Source of the DNA: Thraustochytrium sp. TN22
Taxonomy: Eukaryota > Sar > Bigyra > Thraustochytrida > Thraustochytriidae
Reading direction: 5' to 3'
Assembly (NCBI GenBank): GCA_013306675.1
Contig: JABLUY010000014.1
Coordinates: forward strand, 124,001-188,000
DNA: 64,000 nt
Below are positions 10,860 to 21,500 of the stretch, piece after piece. Position 1 is the stretch's first letter, and every line of letters starts with the position of its first letter. The notes under the pieces are model-generated. The model did no database searches and was not told where the DNA came from. It was given only the letters and a program-made list of their open reading frames with translations. Position numbers and translations under genes: made by a program.

Positions 10860-13082
10860 ATGCAGAAGTTCGTGGCGCTCGCGGTCGCCATTTGCTTCGT
10901 TGCCAGCGCACGCGCCGTCGAAGTCGATGTGCCGCTGGACGACATTGAGCGCGAGCTGGAGGAGCCCCTCGCCTCTGAAGTCTACACTGCGGCAAGTGTA
11001 AACTATGTGCCCACGGAGCTCGTCGTGCGCAGCGAGACTTGCACATGCGATGAGATCAAGGAGCTCGCACGCCAGTACCGCGAGGAGGACGCGCGGAGAC
11101 GCGAGCTGATGGCAACCATCAGCGCGGACGATGCCGCGCAGGCGCCGGTCGGCAAGGCCTGCTACATCGTCGTCGAGGGCACCGAGTATGTCAAGGAGAA
11201 GCTCGCCGAGCACTCCTGCGTGTCCTCTGTCACCTGGAACGAGTACGTCACGCCGCAGTATTCAGCGCCCAGCCTTGTGCAGAGGTACATGAACCAGGCC
11301 GCAGGCGGCTCCACCTATGAGCCCTCGCACACCGGCAAGGGAGTCAAGATCTACGTTCTGGACACCGGTGTGCGCGCCACGCATACGGAGTTCACCGACC
11401 GCCTGGGCCAGGGCCACTCGGTGGTGAACTTTGCCGCGCGAGGCTACGACCTGTCCGAGTCCAACACGGAGGAGCCCTGGGATGAGGATGACAGCGGCCA
11501 TGGCACCTGCGTCGCCGGCACCGCGGCGGGCAACACATTTGGCCTGGCCACCGAGGCCACCATCATCCCTGTGCGCATCTTTGGCCCAAATGGCGGTACC
11601 ACGGCAGAAGTCATTGCTGGCCTGTCCTGGGCGGTCCAGCAGCAGACGCCCTCGTGGTCCGGCTCAGGCTCCATCGACAAGGTCGACGAGGCTGCCGTCA
11701 TCAACCTCTCGCTCTCTAGCAAGGGCACTGCCCTGGACCAGGCGGCCAAGGACGCCAATGACGCCGGACTCATCATCGTCACTGCCGCCGGCAACTACGA
11801 TGAGGACGCCGCGGCCTACTCGCCGCAGCGCCTCGGCGGCGAGGCCGCGGCCACCTGCGGCTGCATCACCGTCGGCGCGCTGGCCAAGTGGGCCTTCCTC
11901 ACTGTCGCGGACTACAGCAACTTCGGCGACGACGTCGACATCCTCGCACCCGGCTCGCCCTACTGCGCCAGCCGCAGCTCGGACACCTCCATCTCCACTG
12001 GCTGGTCCGGCACCTCCTTTGCCGCACCCCATGTCGCCGGCGTTATGGCCATGTACCTCGAGAAGCACAACTTCGACAAGTGCGCCGCCATCACCAACAT
12101 GTTTGAGGACGCTGTGCGTGATTCCATCACCATTGAAGACGCCAAGAAGCCTCTCGTGAATGTCGTCGCCCAGGTCCCGTTCGCGAGCGCCGGCGACGGT
12201 GGCCGCGCCGCCACCGCCGCGCCCACCTCGGAACCTACTCGCTCGCCCACGCGCGACCCGACGCGAAGCCCGACGCGAGAGCCCACACGCGACCCGACGC
12301 GGAGCCCGACGCGGGAGCCCACGCGGGACCCGACCCGGAGCCCCACCCGCGAACCTACGCGCGAGCCTACGCGCGACCCAACACGGAGCCCCACGCGGAG
12401 CCCCACGCCCGCGCCCACGATCAAGGACGCGACGCCGGCACCGACGCGTGAGCCCACGCGTGAGCCCACTCGCGATCCGACGAGTAGCCCCACCCGTGAC
12501 CCGACGCGCGGCCCTACGCGCAGCCCCACGCGCAGCCCCACGCGCAGCCCCACGCGCAGCCCCACGCGTAGCCCCACACGCTCGCCGACCATGTCTCCTA
12601 ATGAAGGCCGCAACGGCGGCAACTCGTGCGTCACGCTGCCCGCCAAGGCGGCCGCCCAGACCGCCTTCACGCTGTCCGAAGGCTCCGCCGTATCCGTCAC
12701 CATGTCCGGCAAGTACGTCTCGTACTTTGGCGAGTGGACCGGCAAGGACCGGAACTACCCGGACGACCCGAAGAGGCCGAAGAACTGGGACTGCAAGTTC
12801 CGCTTCGCGCTCTACCGGCCGAGCACGCGCAAGAACAGCAAGTTCCTGCGCGCGGTTCCCAAGGCCAAGTGGTCGCCCAACCGTGTCATCAACCTTGGCA
12901 ACAAGAAAAACCAGGACACCGAGTGGGTCATTGTGGGCGCCGCGAAGAACAAGGTGCACGTCTACATTGTCGATGACGGCGTGCAAAAGCTCGTCTCGGA
13001 GGGTTCCATTCCCAGCGGATGCAGCCTGCCGCTCAACATGGATGTCTTCGAAGAGACCAGCGACATTGTTGTGTGCGAGTAA
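10860..13082 (+). CDS. Secreted subtilisin-like serine protease (S8A, proteinase K type) with PTR-repeat stalk
   Basis: 740 aa endopeptidase for secretion. A signal peptide covers about 1-19 (hydrophobic ALAVAICFVASARA). An inhibitor I9-type propeptide covers about 95-132 (ACYIVVEGTEYVKEKL). The catalytic domain runs about 158-430, with Asp168 (YVLDTGV), His214 (DSGHGTCVAGT), oxyanion Asn312 (AAGNYDED) and Ser386 (GTSFAAPHVAG), so all catalytic residues are present. Residues 457-578 are roughly 30 tetrapeptides of the form xPTR/xPTx, probably a glycosylated, basic stalk. A C-terminal domain of about 150 residues (from CVTLPAKAAAQ) is unrecognised; it has paired cysteines and could bind substrate or cell wall. 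The start at 10860 is fixed by the signal peptide. The gene is convergent with the oxygenase gene. Confidence 0.93.
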   Translation: MQKFVALAVAICFVASARAVEVDVPLDDIERELEEPLASEVYTAASVNYVPTELVVRSETCTCDEIKELARQYREEDARRRELMATISADDAAQAPVGKACYIVVEGTEYVKEKLAEHSCVSSVTWNEYVTPQYSAPSLVQRYMNQAAGGSTYEPSHTGKGVKIYVLDTGVRATHTEFTDRLGQGHSVVNFAARGYDLSESNTEEPWDEDDSGHGTCVAGTAAGNTFGLATEATIIPVRIFGPNGGTTAEVIAGLSWAVQQQTPSWSGSGSIDKVDEAAVINLSLSSKGTALDQAAKDANDAGLIIVTAAGNYDEDAAAYSPQRLGGEAAATCGCITVGALAKWAFLTVADYSNFGDDVDILAPGSPYCASRSSDTSISTGWSGTSFAAPHVAGVMAMYLEKHNFDKCAAITNMFEDAVRDSITIEDAKKPLVNVVAQVPFASAGDGGRAATAAPTSEPTRSPTRDPTRSPTREPTRDPTRSPTREPTRDPTRSPTREPTREPTRDPTRSPTRSPTPAPTIKDATPAPTREPTREPTRDPTSSPTRDPTRGPTRSPTRSPTRSPTRSPTRSPTRSPTMSPNEGRNGGNSCVTLPAKAAAQTAFTLSEGSAVSVTMSGKYVSYFGEWTGKDRNYPDDPKRPKNWDCKFRFALYRPSTRKNSKFLRAVPKAKWSPNRVINLGNKKNQDTEWVIVGAAKNKVHVYIVDDGVQKLVSEGSIPSGCSLPLNMDVFEETSDIVVCE
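12230..12594 (+). repeat. In-frame 12-nt coding repeats (xPTR stalk)
   Basis: Tandem 12-nt units encode SPTR, DPTR and EPTR tetrapeptides inside the subtilase gene. The last five or six units (about 12520-12580) are nearly identical, implying recent slippage or homogenisation. Confidence 0.85.
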
Positions 13083-13274
13083 AGCGCGTTGCGCACAGGA
13101 CCACCGTGGCCGCAACCGACGGCACACGTGAGACCGAGAGACTAGTGATGCTCGACTCGCGATGCGCCATCTGAGATTACGTTAGTACGATAGATGCCCT
13201 GCCTGGCCCTCCCCTGACCTCAGCGATAGTAAAATTGTGTGTGCAAATGATTGATTTCATCATGGTAATCATCG

Positions 13275-14390
13275 TCAGAGCTTGGAAGAGCCAGAATCCG
13301 ACTGCTGCTGCTCTTGCAGTCTTCGCTTGCGCTGCGCATAGATCATCTCTAGCGTGGCGCTCGTGAATGCCCCGAACGTCATGCCAGGCGCGTACTGCGG
13401 CGGCAGCGGCTCGCCGGGTGCTTGCGGCTGCGGCACCTCGAGAAGGTCGCCGGAGCTGGGCTGCAAAAAGAGCGCGTACGTGCAGCGCGAGAGGCCTGAC
13501 TGCGCAGGCAGCGTGACGCAGTGCGGCGTGGCGCGCAGCCAGCCCCCGCTCTGCACCTGCGCGGCCTGGCCGATCTGGAAGGCGATGCAGTCCTCTGGAA
13601 TGCGTGCCACGGCCTCCTCAGTGTTGCGCGCGCGGATGATGAGGTCGCCCTGGTCGTCCTCTGGCGGGGTCACCACCTCGGGCGCGCTCGCATCATCGGC
13701 GCTTCGAGAAGCAGACTCGTCAAAGTACATGGCCTTGGTCAGGCAAGTGATGGAGCCGTGGTCGTGGTGCCATCCACACCACTTGGCGGGCGCCGCCTCG
13801 GCCCCGGCCCCTGCCTCCGCCTCGCTCGCTGGAAAGTAGTAGAGCAGGCGGCCCTTGGCGGCGGTGGGGGCGGCGGCCACGCGCGCCAGCTCCGCAGCGC
13901 GCACGCCGCGCGACGCGAGGTAGGCGTCGCAGGCCCGCGCCACGAGCAGCGCCGTCTCGCGCATGATCTCGCTCAGACGCTCCAGCGCCGGCCGCAGCTC
14001 CGGCAGCTCGCGCTCCGGCCACACGTTATGCTGCGCCGACAGGTGCTCATCCTGTTCGCCGGCGTCGCCCCAGCCGCCGAAGGGGTTCGCGTAGAAGGAC
14101 CCCTTGCGCAGGTCCGGCGAGCCATCCTCCAGCACCTCCTTGCCGTGCGACCAGCCAAACTGGTAGTGCCGCTCCGGCACCTCGTAGCCGCGCAGCGCCG
14201 CCTCGTCCAGGCGCGCCAGCCGCCGCGCCAGCGGCAGCAGCGCCGCGCGCGCCTCCGCGAGGCCCTCCACGCCGCGCACGGCCACCACGCCCAGCCCGTC
14301 GCCGCCCAGCGCGCGCTCCACCGCCGCCAGCGCCGCCGGCGCGCGCGCGTCGCGCAGCGCCGCCGCCTCCACCACCTCCAGCCGCGCCAT
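13275..14390 (-). CDS. 2-oxoglutarate/Fe(II)-dependent oxygenase-like protein
   Basis: 371 aa from the ATG at 14390; an in-frame ATG at 14498 would add 36 residues that look like leader sequence. The double-stranded beta-helix ligands are visible. WHHDHGSIT gives the HxD pair (His208, Asp210), and RATPHCV gives the distal His290. SRCTYALFLQP downstream supplies the Arg expected to bind the 2-oxoglutarate carboxylate. The layout resembles isopenicillin-N-synthase-like or DUF-type plant and algal oxygenases, in which the jelly roll follows a helical N-terminus. The substrate is unknown. It shares a divergent promoter region of about 500 bp with FIGNL1. Confidence 0.7.
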   Translation of the reverse strand: MARLEVVEAAALRDARAPAALAAVERALGGDGLGVVAVRGVEGLAEARAALLPLARRLARLDEAALRGYEVPERHYQFGWSHGKEVLEDGSPDLRKGSFYANPFGGWGDAGEQDEHLSAQHNVWPERELPELRPALERLSEIMRETALLVARACDAYLASRGVRAAELARVAAAPTAAKGRLLYYFPASEAEAGAGAEAAPAKWCGWHHDHGSITCLTKAMYFDESASRSADDASAPEVVTPPEDDQGDLIIRARNTEEAVARIPEDCIAFQIGQAAQVQSGGWLRATPHCVTLPAQSGLSRCTYALFLQPSSGDLLEVPQPQAPGEPLPPQYAPGMTFGAFTSATLEMIYAQRKRRLQEQQQSDSGSSKL

Positions 14391-14892
14391 CGGCCTCCGC
14401 GGCCTCGCGCGACCGCGCCAATCGCCTTTGATTCCGCTTTGCCGGCTCGACGCCAACCTAACGGCGAGATCCGCGTGTGCCATTTCGAAACCATCCATCT
14501 TTTCAAGTTCAAATGCACGAGCGCCGCCGCGCCCGGCGCGCGCAGCAAACCTGCAACCGGCGGCCGCCTGGCGCGCGCCGCGCGGCGGCGCTGCGCAGGG
14601 GCCGCGTCGCGACGCGCCGCGCCTCGTCGCGCCGCGCTACGCCACGCCGCGAGGCGGCCCGAGCGCGCTGCTGCTGCGCGGCGGGGTTGAACTTCAAGTT
14701 GAACGACCGCGACGAGGACCTGGAGGACGACGGCGAGGTCGCGGCGGCGGCGGCGGAGGAGGAAGAGGAGTGCGCGGCACGGCTGGCCGGAGCGGTCAGA
14801 GCCGAGACTGCGCTTGAGCGCAAGGTGAAGAGGACTCGGAGCGCTCGGGCGGCTGGCTCGACGCCTCCTTCTCGCTCGTCGTCTTCTGGCTC
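14391..14892. promoter_or_regulatory. Divergent promoter region between oxygenase and FIGNL1
   Basis: About 500 bp separates the two start codons. Two copies of the AACTTGAA element lie here: 14502-14513 (TTCAAGTTCAAA on the plus strand, so sense for the oxygenase) and 14690-14703 (AACTTCAAGTTGAA, a near palindrome 190 bp before FIGNL1). Confidence 0.4.
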
Positions 14893-17100
14893 ATGGGCGC
14901 GGAAGGGGACGGCGGTGGCGGCAAGGAGAACTCCAGGACAGGCGAACAGAGGATGGAGGCAGCGGAGGACCACGGCAAGGGGCCGGCCGGCGCCGCAGCG
15001 ACGACCAAGGCGTGGCTGGGAGAGCTCGTGCTGAGGGCGGCGGCGAGCGCAGAGCGGAGGCAGATCGGCAAGCAAACCGGGCAAAAGGCGGCGGAGCCGT
15101 GGGAGGTGGACATGGGCCCCAAGGAGGGCTGGGCGCTCGCGGGTATCGATGATGGACCGCGCGGCGCAATGGTGCGCGCCGAACTCGCCGCGCGAGGTGT
15201 GCCGGAGGTGGCGCATGCGCTGGCGGCTACCGCGGCGCCCAGAGAGGCGGTCCGTGTGTCGCACGCGTCCATTACGGAGCTGGCGTCTCAGCTCCAGGCC
15301 TCGGAGCACCTGCCAGAGCCCTCTGCATTCCTGCAGGCCGCCGACCAGGTACTCGCAAGGCTTTGTGCGCCTCCGCCACCGCCATCCAGGCCAAAGACCA
15401 AGCCGACGCCTGTGCCCGAGCCCCAAGTCGCACGGCCGCGTGCGCCATCGCCCGCGGCTCAGGCCGCGCCAGCCGGCGACTCGCTCACCGACCTCCTGCA
15501 GCGCGCCGAGGAGGACTACGAGCTCTCAAGAGGCGCTGCCGTGGCCCCGCCGACACGGAGGGCAGCCTCGCCTGCGCCCGTACAGCAGGAGGAGCAGCCG
15601 CCCACGCGTGGACGACGACCGAAGCGGCCCGCTCCTGCGCCTTGGGCCCGTCAGTCGCCCGCCGGCATGCACAACGCTGCGGACGAGGACGACTTGGGCG
15701 TTGGCGACGACCAGGGCGCAAGCGGCTCTGGTTTCGTGTCGGCCTTGGCCAAGTGGCAAGGACCCGGGGCGCGCCGCGGCGGCGCCGCAGCAGCGGGCGG
15801 CCGTCGGGGCGGAAGCTGGCGCGGCGGCGGCGAGGACGACGACGACGACGGCAGCGCGGGCATGATGAATGGGAAGCCCATGAAGAGACGCCGCGGTTTC
15901 CGCCCACCCGCGCGCATCGACGACCCGTACGCGGCCCCGCCGCATGCGTCGGGCCCGCAAGGTTTGGGCGGCGGGCGGCGCCTCGGAGCACGGCCAGGAG
16001 GCGCGGGCCAGGGCGGCCCTACCTTTAATGCCGGCAAGGCCATCAAGCGGGCGCTGGCGGACCAAAACAATGACCAGGGGCAAGGCCAGGGCCAGGGGCA
16101 AGGACAGGGACAGGGACAGGGACAGGACGGCCTGCCGCCCGAGTACCTGGAAGAGCCGCGCCTGCGCGGGCTGGACCCGGCGCTAATTGAGCGGATCGAG
16201 AGTGAGGTCCTGCAGACGGGGGACCCAGTCACCTTTGACGACATCGCGGGCCTCCGCTTCGCAAAGGAAAACATCGAAGAGATTGTGGTCTGGCCACTGC
16301 GGAACCCGGAGTACTACACCGGCCTGCGGCAGCTGCCCAAGGGCCTGCTGCTGTTTGGGCCGCCGGGCACGGGCAAGACGCTCATCGGCAAGGCAATTGC
16401 GCACGAGGTTAGTGCAACCTTCTTCAGCATCTCGGCGTCCTCGCTCACCTCCAAGTGGATTGGAGAGGGCGAGAAGACGGTGCGTGCGCTCTTCGGCGTG
16501 GCCGCGGCCAAGCAGCCGTCCGTGGTCTTCATCGACGAGGTGGACTCGCTCCTTACGCAAAGGTCCGCAGACGAGAACGAGGCGTCGCGGCGCATCAAGA
16601 CGGAGTTCTTGGTGCAGCTCGACGGCGCAGCCACCTCGTCGGGCGAGCGCGTGCTTGTGATCGGAGCCACAAACCGGCCGCAGGAGCTCGACGAGGCAGC
16701 GCGCCGCCGTTTCATCAAGCGGCTCTACATCCCGCTGCCAGACCGCGTCACGCGACTCGCGCTCGTGCGGAAGCTGCTCGGCAAGAACGAGCACAGCCTC
16801 ACGGAGACTGACGTGGAGCGCCTCGTGGAGCAGACCAAGGGCTACAGCGGCGCCGACGTGACCAACTTGGCGCGCGAGGCATCCATGGGCCCGCTGCGTG
16901 ACAAGATGCGGAACCGCCGCGCCACGGCCGCTGACGACGAGGCCACCGGCTTGCGGCCCATCACCTTCCAAGACTTTCAGGTTGCCCTGCGCAGCATTCG
17001 CGCGAGCGTGGGTCAGGACGACCTCAAGTTCTATGAGCGCTGGAATGATGAGTTCGGCACGCAAGAGTACACAGCCGCGCACGCGGCCGAGGCTGGCTGA
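14893..17100 (+). CDS. FIGNL1: FIGNL1-type AAA ATPase (fidgetin-like 1)
   Basis: 735 aa meiotic-clade AAA ATPase. Residues 1-420 are disordered, rich in Ala/Pro/Gly, ending in a (QG)n run encoded at 16081-16128. The ATPase domain starts near 430. It has the Walker A GPPGTGKT at 489-496, the pore-side stretch FSISASSLTSKWIGEGEK, the Walker B VVFIDEVDSL (Asp548, Glu549), the sensor GATNRPQELDEAARRRF, and the Vps4/spastin-type C-terminal helix (YERWNDEFG). The run SASSLTSKWIGEGEKTVRAL and the ending are closest in my memory to FIGNL1 rather than katanin or spastin. FIGNL1 works with RAD51 in homologous recombination and can act on microtubules. It is convergent with the EF-hand gene. Confidence 0.88.
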   Translation: MGAEGDGGGGKENSRTGEQRMEAAEDHGKGPAGAAATTKAWLGELVLRAAASAERRQIGKQTGQKAAEPWEVDMGPKEGWALAGIDDGPRGAMVRAELAARGVPEVAHALAATAAPREAVRVSHASITELASQLQASEHLPEPSAFLQAADQVLARLCAPPPPPSRPKTKPTPVPEPQVARPRAPSPAAQAAPAGDSLTDLLQRAEEDYELSRGAAVAPPTRRAASPAPVQQEEQPPTRGRRPKRPAPAPWARQSPAGMHNAADEDDLGVGDDQGASGSGFVSALAKWQGPGARRGGAAAAGGRRGGSWRGGGEDDDDDGSAGMMNGKPMKRRRGFRPPARIDDPYAAPPHASGPQGLGGGRRLGARPGGAGQGGPTFNAGKAIKRALADQNNDQGQGQGQGQGQGQGQGQDGLPPEYLEEPRLRGLDPALIERIESEVLQTGDPVTFDDIAGLRFAKENIEEIVVWPLRNPEYYTGLRQLPKGLLLFGPPGTGKTLIGKAIAHEVSATFFSISASSLTSKWIGEGEKTVRALFGVAAAKQPSVVFIDEVDSLLTQRSADENEASRRIKTEFLVQLDGAATSSGERVLVIGATNRPQELDEAARRRFIKRLYIPLPDRVTRLALVRKLLGKNEHSLTETDVERLVEQTKGYSGADVTNLAREASMGPLRDKMRNRRATAADDEATGLRPITFQDFQVALRSIRASVGQDDLKFYERWNDEFGTQEYTAAHAAEAG

Positions 17101-17270
17101 CGCATCACTGCAAGCAAATGAGTTTATGTGTAAGCGAGAGGGGCCTGTCGTTTGTGCTGGCTGGGGCGGGGTTTTGGGGAGGGGGCATTCATTTGAAAAG
17201 AGAAATCCAGCAGAAAAGTTCGAGGCACGTCTCGCAGAAAGTCCAGACCACGCCCTGCTCGTCAGACAAT

Positions 17271-17825
17271 TTAGTCGATTGGTTCATTCTGCAAGCGCGT
17301 CGAGTCCTCGACCTGGTCGATGAAGTCCGTCAGCGCCGGATGGTCAAGCAAAGGATCCACGTAAATGGCGTAGGTCGTGTCCTGCGGCTCCTCATCGGTA
17401 ATCTTGTTGAAGACCCGCTCCACGAGGCTGTCCATGGCGTCGGCCGTTGGCTGCTTGTCGCCGAAGAAGGCGCTCGTCTTGGCCAGCCAGCGGAGGACCT
17501 TCGCGACATCGCTCTTTCCGAGCTGGCCCTGGCCGGCCTCGTCGTACAGCTCGAGCGCAAGCTGCAGTTTCTTGCGCGGCGCAGCCTTGACGAGGATCGA
17601 ACATCCGACCACGAACTCGCGGCTGCACACCACGCCGTCGCCGGCCCTGTCGAAGAGCACAAAGAGGCGGTCAAAGATCTCCTTGTCCTTGGGGTGGATG
17701 CGGAGGAGTGCCAGCGCCTCATTGAACTTATTGACCGTCACCAGCTGGTCCTGTGAGTCGTCAGCCACGCCGTAGAGCTCATCTTTGAGCTGCACGTACG
17801 TGTCGCGGTCGACTGATACCAGCAT
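17271..17825 (-). CDS. EF-hand calcium-binding protein (calcineurin B/recoverin-like)
   Basis: 184 aa from the first ATG at 17825. It shows the helix-loop-helix pattern of four-EF-hand sensors. The loop DRAGDGVVCSRE (59-70) keeps acidic residues at positions 1, 5 and 12. The next loop, DEAGQGQLGKSD (95-106), has Gln where Asp is expected at position 5, so it is probably a weak site. The N-terminal and C-terminal hands look degenerate. No myristoylation Gly follows the start Met. Likely a cytosolic Ca2+ sensor with an unknown partner. The tail ends on a short acidic segment. Confidence 0.75.
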   Translation of the reverse strand: MLVSVDRDTYVQLKDELYGVADDSQDQLVTVNKFNEALALLRIHPKDKEIFDRLFVLFDRAGDGVVCSREFVVGCSILVKAAPRKKLQLALELYDEAGQGQLGKSDVAKVLRWLAKTSAFFGDKQPTADAMDSLVERVFNKITDEEPQDTTYAIYVDPLLDHPALTDFIDQVEDSTRLQNEPID

Positions 17826-18516
17826 CGTCACGTCAGCGCTCTTCGTGTCCTCGGCCCGCTACAGACAAGTACAGAACTTTTAAAACTTACAGTGCACTAC
17901 GTGTGAGACGGCCGCCACCGCCAGACGGTTCGGCTCCGTCGCCGAGAGCGAGGCGCCCATGGCCGCCGCCGCCAGCCGCCGCGCGCGCACCGACGCCCAA
18001 AAGTCTGCGCGCTGCCTGCGCGCTGCGCGCACAGGGAGGGGGAGGGGGTGGGAGAGCAGTGATGACTGCGGCTTGCTCCCGCCGTTGCCAGGACAACCCT
18101 CTCTCTAAGTATCCTGTGCCTGCCCAGCGGCGGCGCGGCGCGGCGCTTTACATCAATAACGGCTAGCTCTGCATTTTCCAATCTCACCAGCGACGCACAC
18201 AACTTGACAGAGGAGCACAGTGAAGCACCGGGAGTTCTCACTGTCAGATGGGCAGTAGGCCTAGCAGCGGGACAGCTCACGAGCACGTGAAAGGTAGGTG
18301 GAGACGCTCGACTTGCTCAAGCCGATAATGACAAGCCTCGTGACGACAGATACGACCAAGTGTGCATGCAGAGCGCAAGGACTCCTCTCGGCGAAGCTGC
18401 GGTGCCAAAGAGCAAAAAGAAAGGTATCATGAACATGATCAGCAGCGTCGCGAGCCGCGCGCGATTTTTTCAGGAGAAAGCTATCATGGAGAGCGTTGCA
18501 TACTTGTGCGGTTCTC
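17826..18516. other. Intergenic region, EF-hand promoter and ferlin 3' flank
   Basis: About 690 bp without a convincing gene. It must hold the EF-hand gene promoter and the ferlin 3' UTR. Confidence 0.5.
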
Positions 18517-21500
18517 TCAGGAGACGCGAAAGACGAGGAAGAAAACGAGGAAGAGCGCGAGCACTAGAAGGAAGACGCAGCAGCACCAGCGCGCGCCGGA
18601 ACCCGCGGAGCGAAAGACCTGCGAGAAAAACGACTCGCGCGGCGGGTCGGGTAGAAAGGGATTCTCGTTGGGCGCGTCGCGCGCGTTGCCGACCGGATGC
18701 TGCTTGGCATAGCGGTCCCTTACCAGGCTCATCTGAATGTCGAGATCGCCGCGCGCCTCGCCAGGCCAGTTGCTGTGCGAGAGCGCCTTCCAGCTGCGAG
18801 GGCGGTCAATGACGTCGCCCTGCGATCGCACAGCCTCGCGCATGAGCGAGGTGAGGTCAATGTTAGCCTCACCCAGCGCCGAGTAGGAGAGCCCGTAGCG
18901 CTCCCAGACGCGGATCTTCAGCCGCACGAACTTGGCAGGTGCCTGGAACGGGAAGAGCATGCGGTAGTTGAAAATGCCCTTGCCGTCCTTCAGCCCAGTG
19001 TGCACGTCCGTGGTGTACTCGCGCTGGTGTGAGCGGCCGTCCAGATCCATGAACGCGAGCTCGCCCGTCACGTAAAGGTTCGCGTAGGAGTGGTCGTCGA
19101 CGAGCGGGACGCGGCGCGTCTCCCAGACCACCAAGCGGAGCTCCCAGTGCTCCACCTTGGGCTGGCGAATGTCGACGATGGCAGTGTTGCCGGCCTCGCC
19201 CGGCGTGAACATCTCCACCCAGCACTCGCAGACGCCATGCACAAGGTTGGACGAGGGCGAGGTGAGCGGGCGGAACTCCTTGAGGCGCTTACGCTGGTAC
19301 TTGAGCTCGTGCCAGTGCGGGTTGAACCAGCGGTCCTCAAGGTCAATCACCGTGCGCCCGATGAGGTCGTCGCTCAGGTAATTGGCGTTCCATACCTGGA
19401 TTTCCAGCTCGTGCACGTCTGGGAAGCGCGCGTCCAGCTCCACCCAGGCGCCAAAGTACGGGTGCAAGGTGTCGGACTTGTACTCGGCGCGCCAGCTACG
19501 GTACACAGCGCTCGAGTACTTGTTCTGTAGGTATGGCGGCACGTTAAGCCGCACCACCAAGTACGGATCGCTGGAGCTTGAAAAGTAGGCCTGCGACGGC
19601 AGGTTCGTGCACGCCACCACGTACACGCGCACGCGCACATCAACCGGCGAAAGCACTGTGCTGGCGATTGAAGTATAGTACGCGCCCGCCTGGACCTGGC
19701 GCTGTACCTCCGCGTCCCGCGCCGCCTTGCGCTCGTCCTGCGAAAGGTGGTGCAGATCGCTGCGGCGCGTCTGTTGCTTCACAATGGCCGCGGCGGCCGC
19801 GGCGGCGGTGCTCATGGCGCCCGCCGCGCCCTCGTGCTGCGACTCCACCTGCGTGCGCAGATTTGCAAAAGGGTCCGGCAGCGGCGCGAGCATTGTGCGA
19901 GGCAGCACGAGGTGCTGCTCGCGATCCAGGTCGCGCCGGTACCGCGCGGGCCGACGTACCTCGACGTAGCCCGTGGGCAGCTCCCGGTCCACCGTGACGA
20001 GCTCGCCGGCCCGAACAATCTCGTACGGAGCGCTGGAGCCGCCAGGGCTTTCGTCTTGCGTGCCGGTGAGCTCGTAGTCCTTCTCGACCACGAACACCTG
20101 GTCCAGCTCGTCCATGACGGGCCGAATGAGCACGGTAGCCTTGAAAACGCCCGCAAACTTGCGCTGGTCCAAGCTCTCTAGCTGCGCGCCACGGTGCAGC
20201 GGAATGGAGTGGAAGGGGAAGGGCGCCAGCTCCTTCGAGGTCTCCAGCAGGCGTGTCTGCTCGTTGGCCAAGCGCGTCTGCTCGTCCTCGCGCGGCCACA
20301 CGAGGGTGCGCGCCGCGTCAAACGGGTCGCTGGAGTCCTGTGGGTTCTCCGAGATGCCGCGGAGCTTCATGAGGCTCGGCAGATCGTCCTCGTAGACAAA
20401 GTTCATGTCCTCGACCTCCTCGCAGACCGCCTCCGGCAGCTCGTAGTGACCCTCGGCGGCCTTGGCGAAAACGCGCTCATGCGCTTCCGCCAGCTCCATC
20501 TCGGGCGACATGTAGAATCCACTGTTGCGTCGCCGCGGCAAGCGTGTCGAGGCCGCATCCCCGTCGTCCTCGCGGTTGTCCGTGCCAGGCGACCCGCTTG
20601 CGCTCGCGCTTCCGCTCGTGCTGCTGCCGCCGCCGACGCCCGGGAGGCTCATGTAGTCGGCGCCTGGGCTCATCTCCTCGTCGTCCTTGGCCAGTCTGGA
20701 GCGCGTGCAGTACGTCTCAAGCGGCAGGGCGCCGCCTGCGACCGAGACGGCATTGTCGCGCTGCAGGCTCTGCGCCGCAGGCTTGATGTGCTGAAAGCGC
20801 GGGATCTCAAAGTACGCCTCTGCCTTGCGCGTGTCCTCTTTCATGGCATCCGAGTACAGGAGCGCGTCCGCAAAGTCGCGCAGGTCCACGGTTGCGGTCG
20901 CTACCACGTACGGCTTGGTAAGGCCTTCATCGTACACCTTGATGGTCATGGACGGTGTGTAAAAAGGGTCCACCGGCATGTTGACCTGCAGCGTGACCGT
21001 GTCGAAGAAGGTGCGGCGCTGGCGCTCCTTGAGCACGGTGGCGTCCACGTCCTCGTCGCCGGCGTCCAGGTCGAGGTCCGCCTCGGATCCGCCGTCCAGC
21101 GCTTCATCTTCCACATCGAAGCCTTCGGGCCGGCGCTCAAAGACCGACATGCCGTGCTCCAGGTCGGCGGCCGGCCCGGGCCCGTCGCTCTCCGCGTCGT
21201 CTTGGTTGTTGCCACGGCGGCGCGGCGACGAGCCTGCGCCGGCGACCTGGCCGGTCTGCCGCAGGTACGCCGCATAGTCGCGCTCGTTCTGCAGAATCTT
21301 GGAAAGCGCGCTCACGTCTTCGGCGCGACGATTGCTCCATGAGGCGACGCCACGCGTGCAGGACGCCGGATGAAACATGCGCGTGGCGCCGGCAGCCGCG
21401 GTGGACTGCAGCTGCAGTAGGCGTAATAGATTCTTGTCGACGTGCCGGGAGAGCTCAAGCCAGTGACCCTTGAGGGCGCCCGTAGCAGGATCAATATCCG

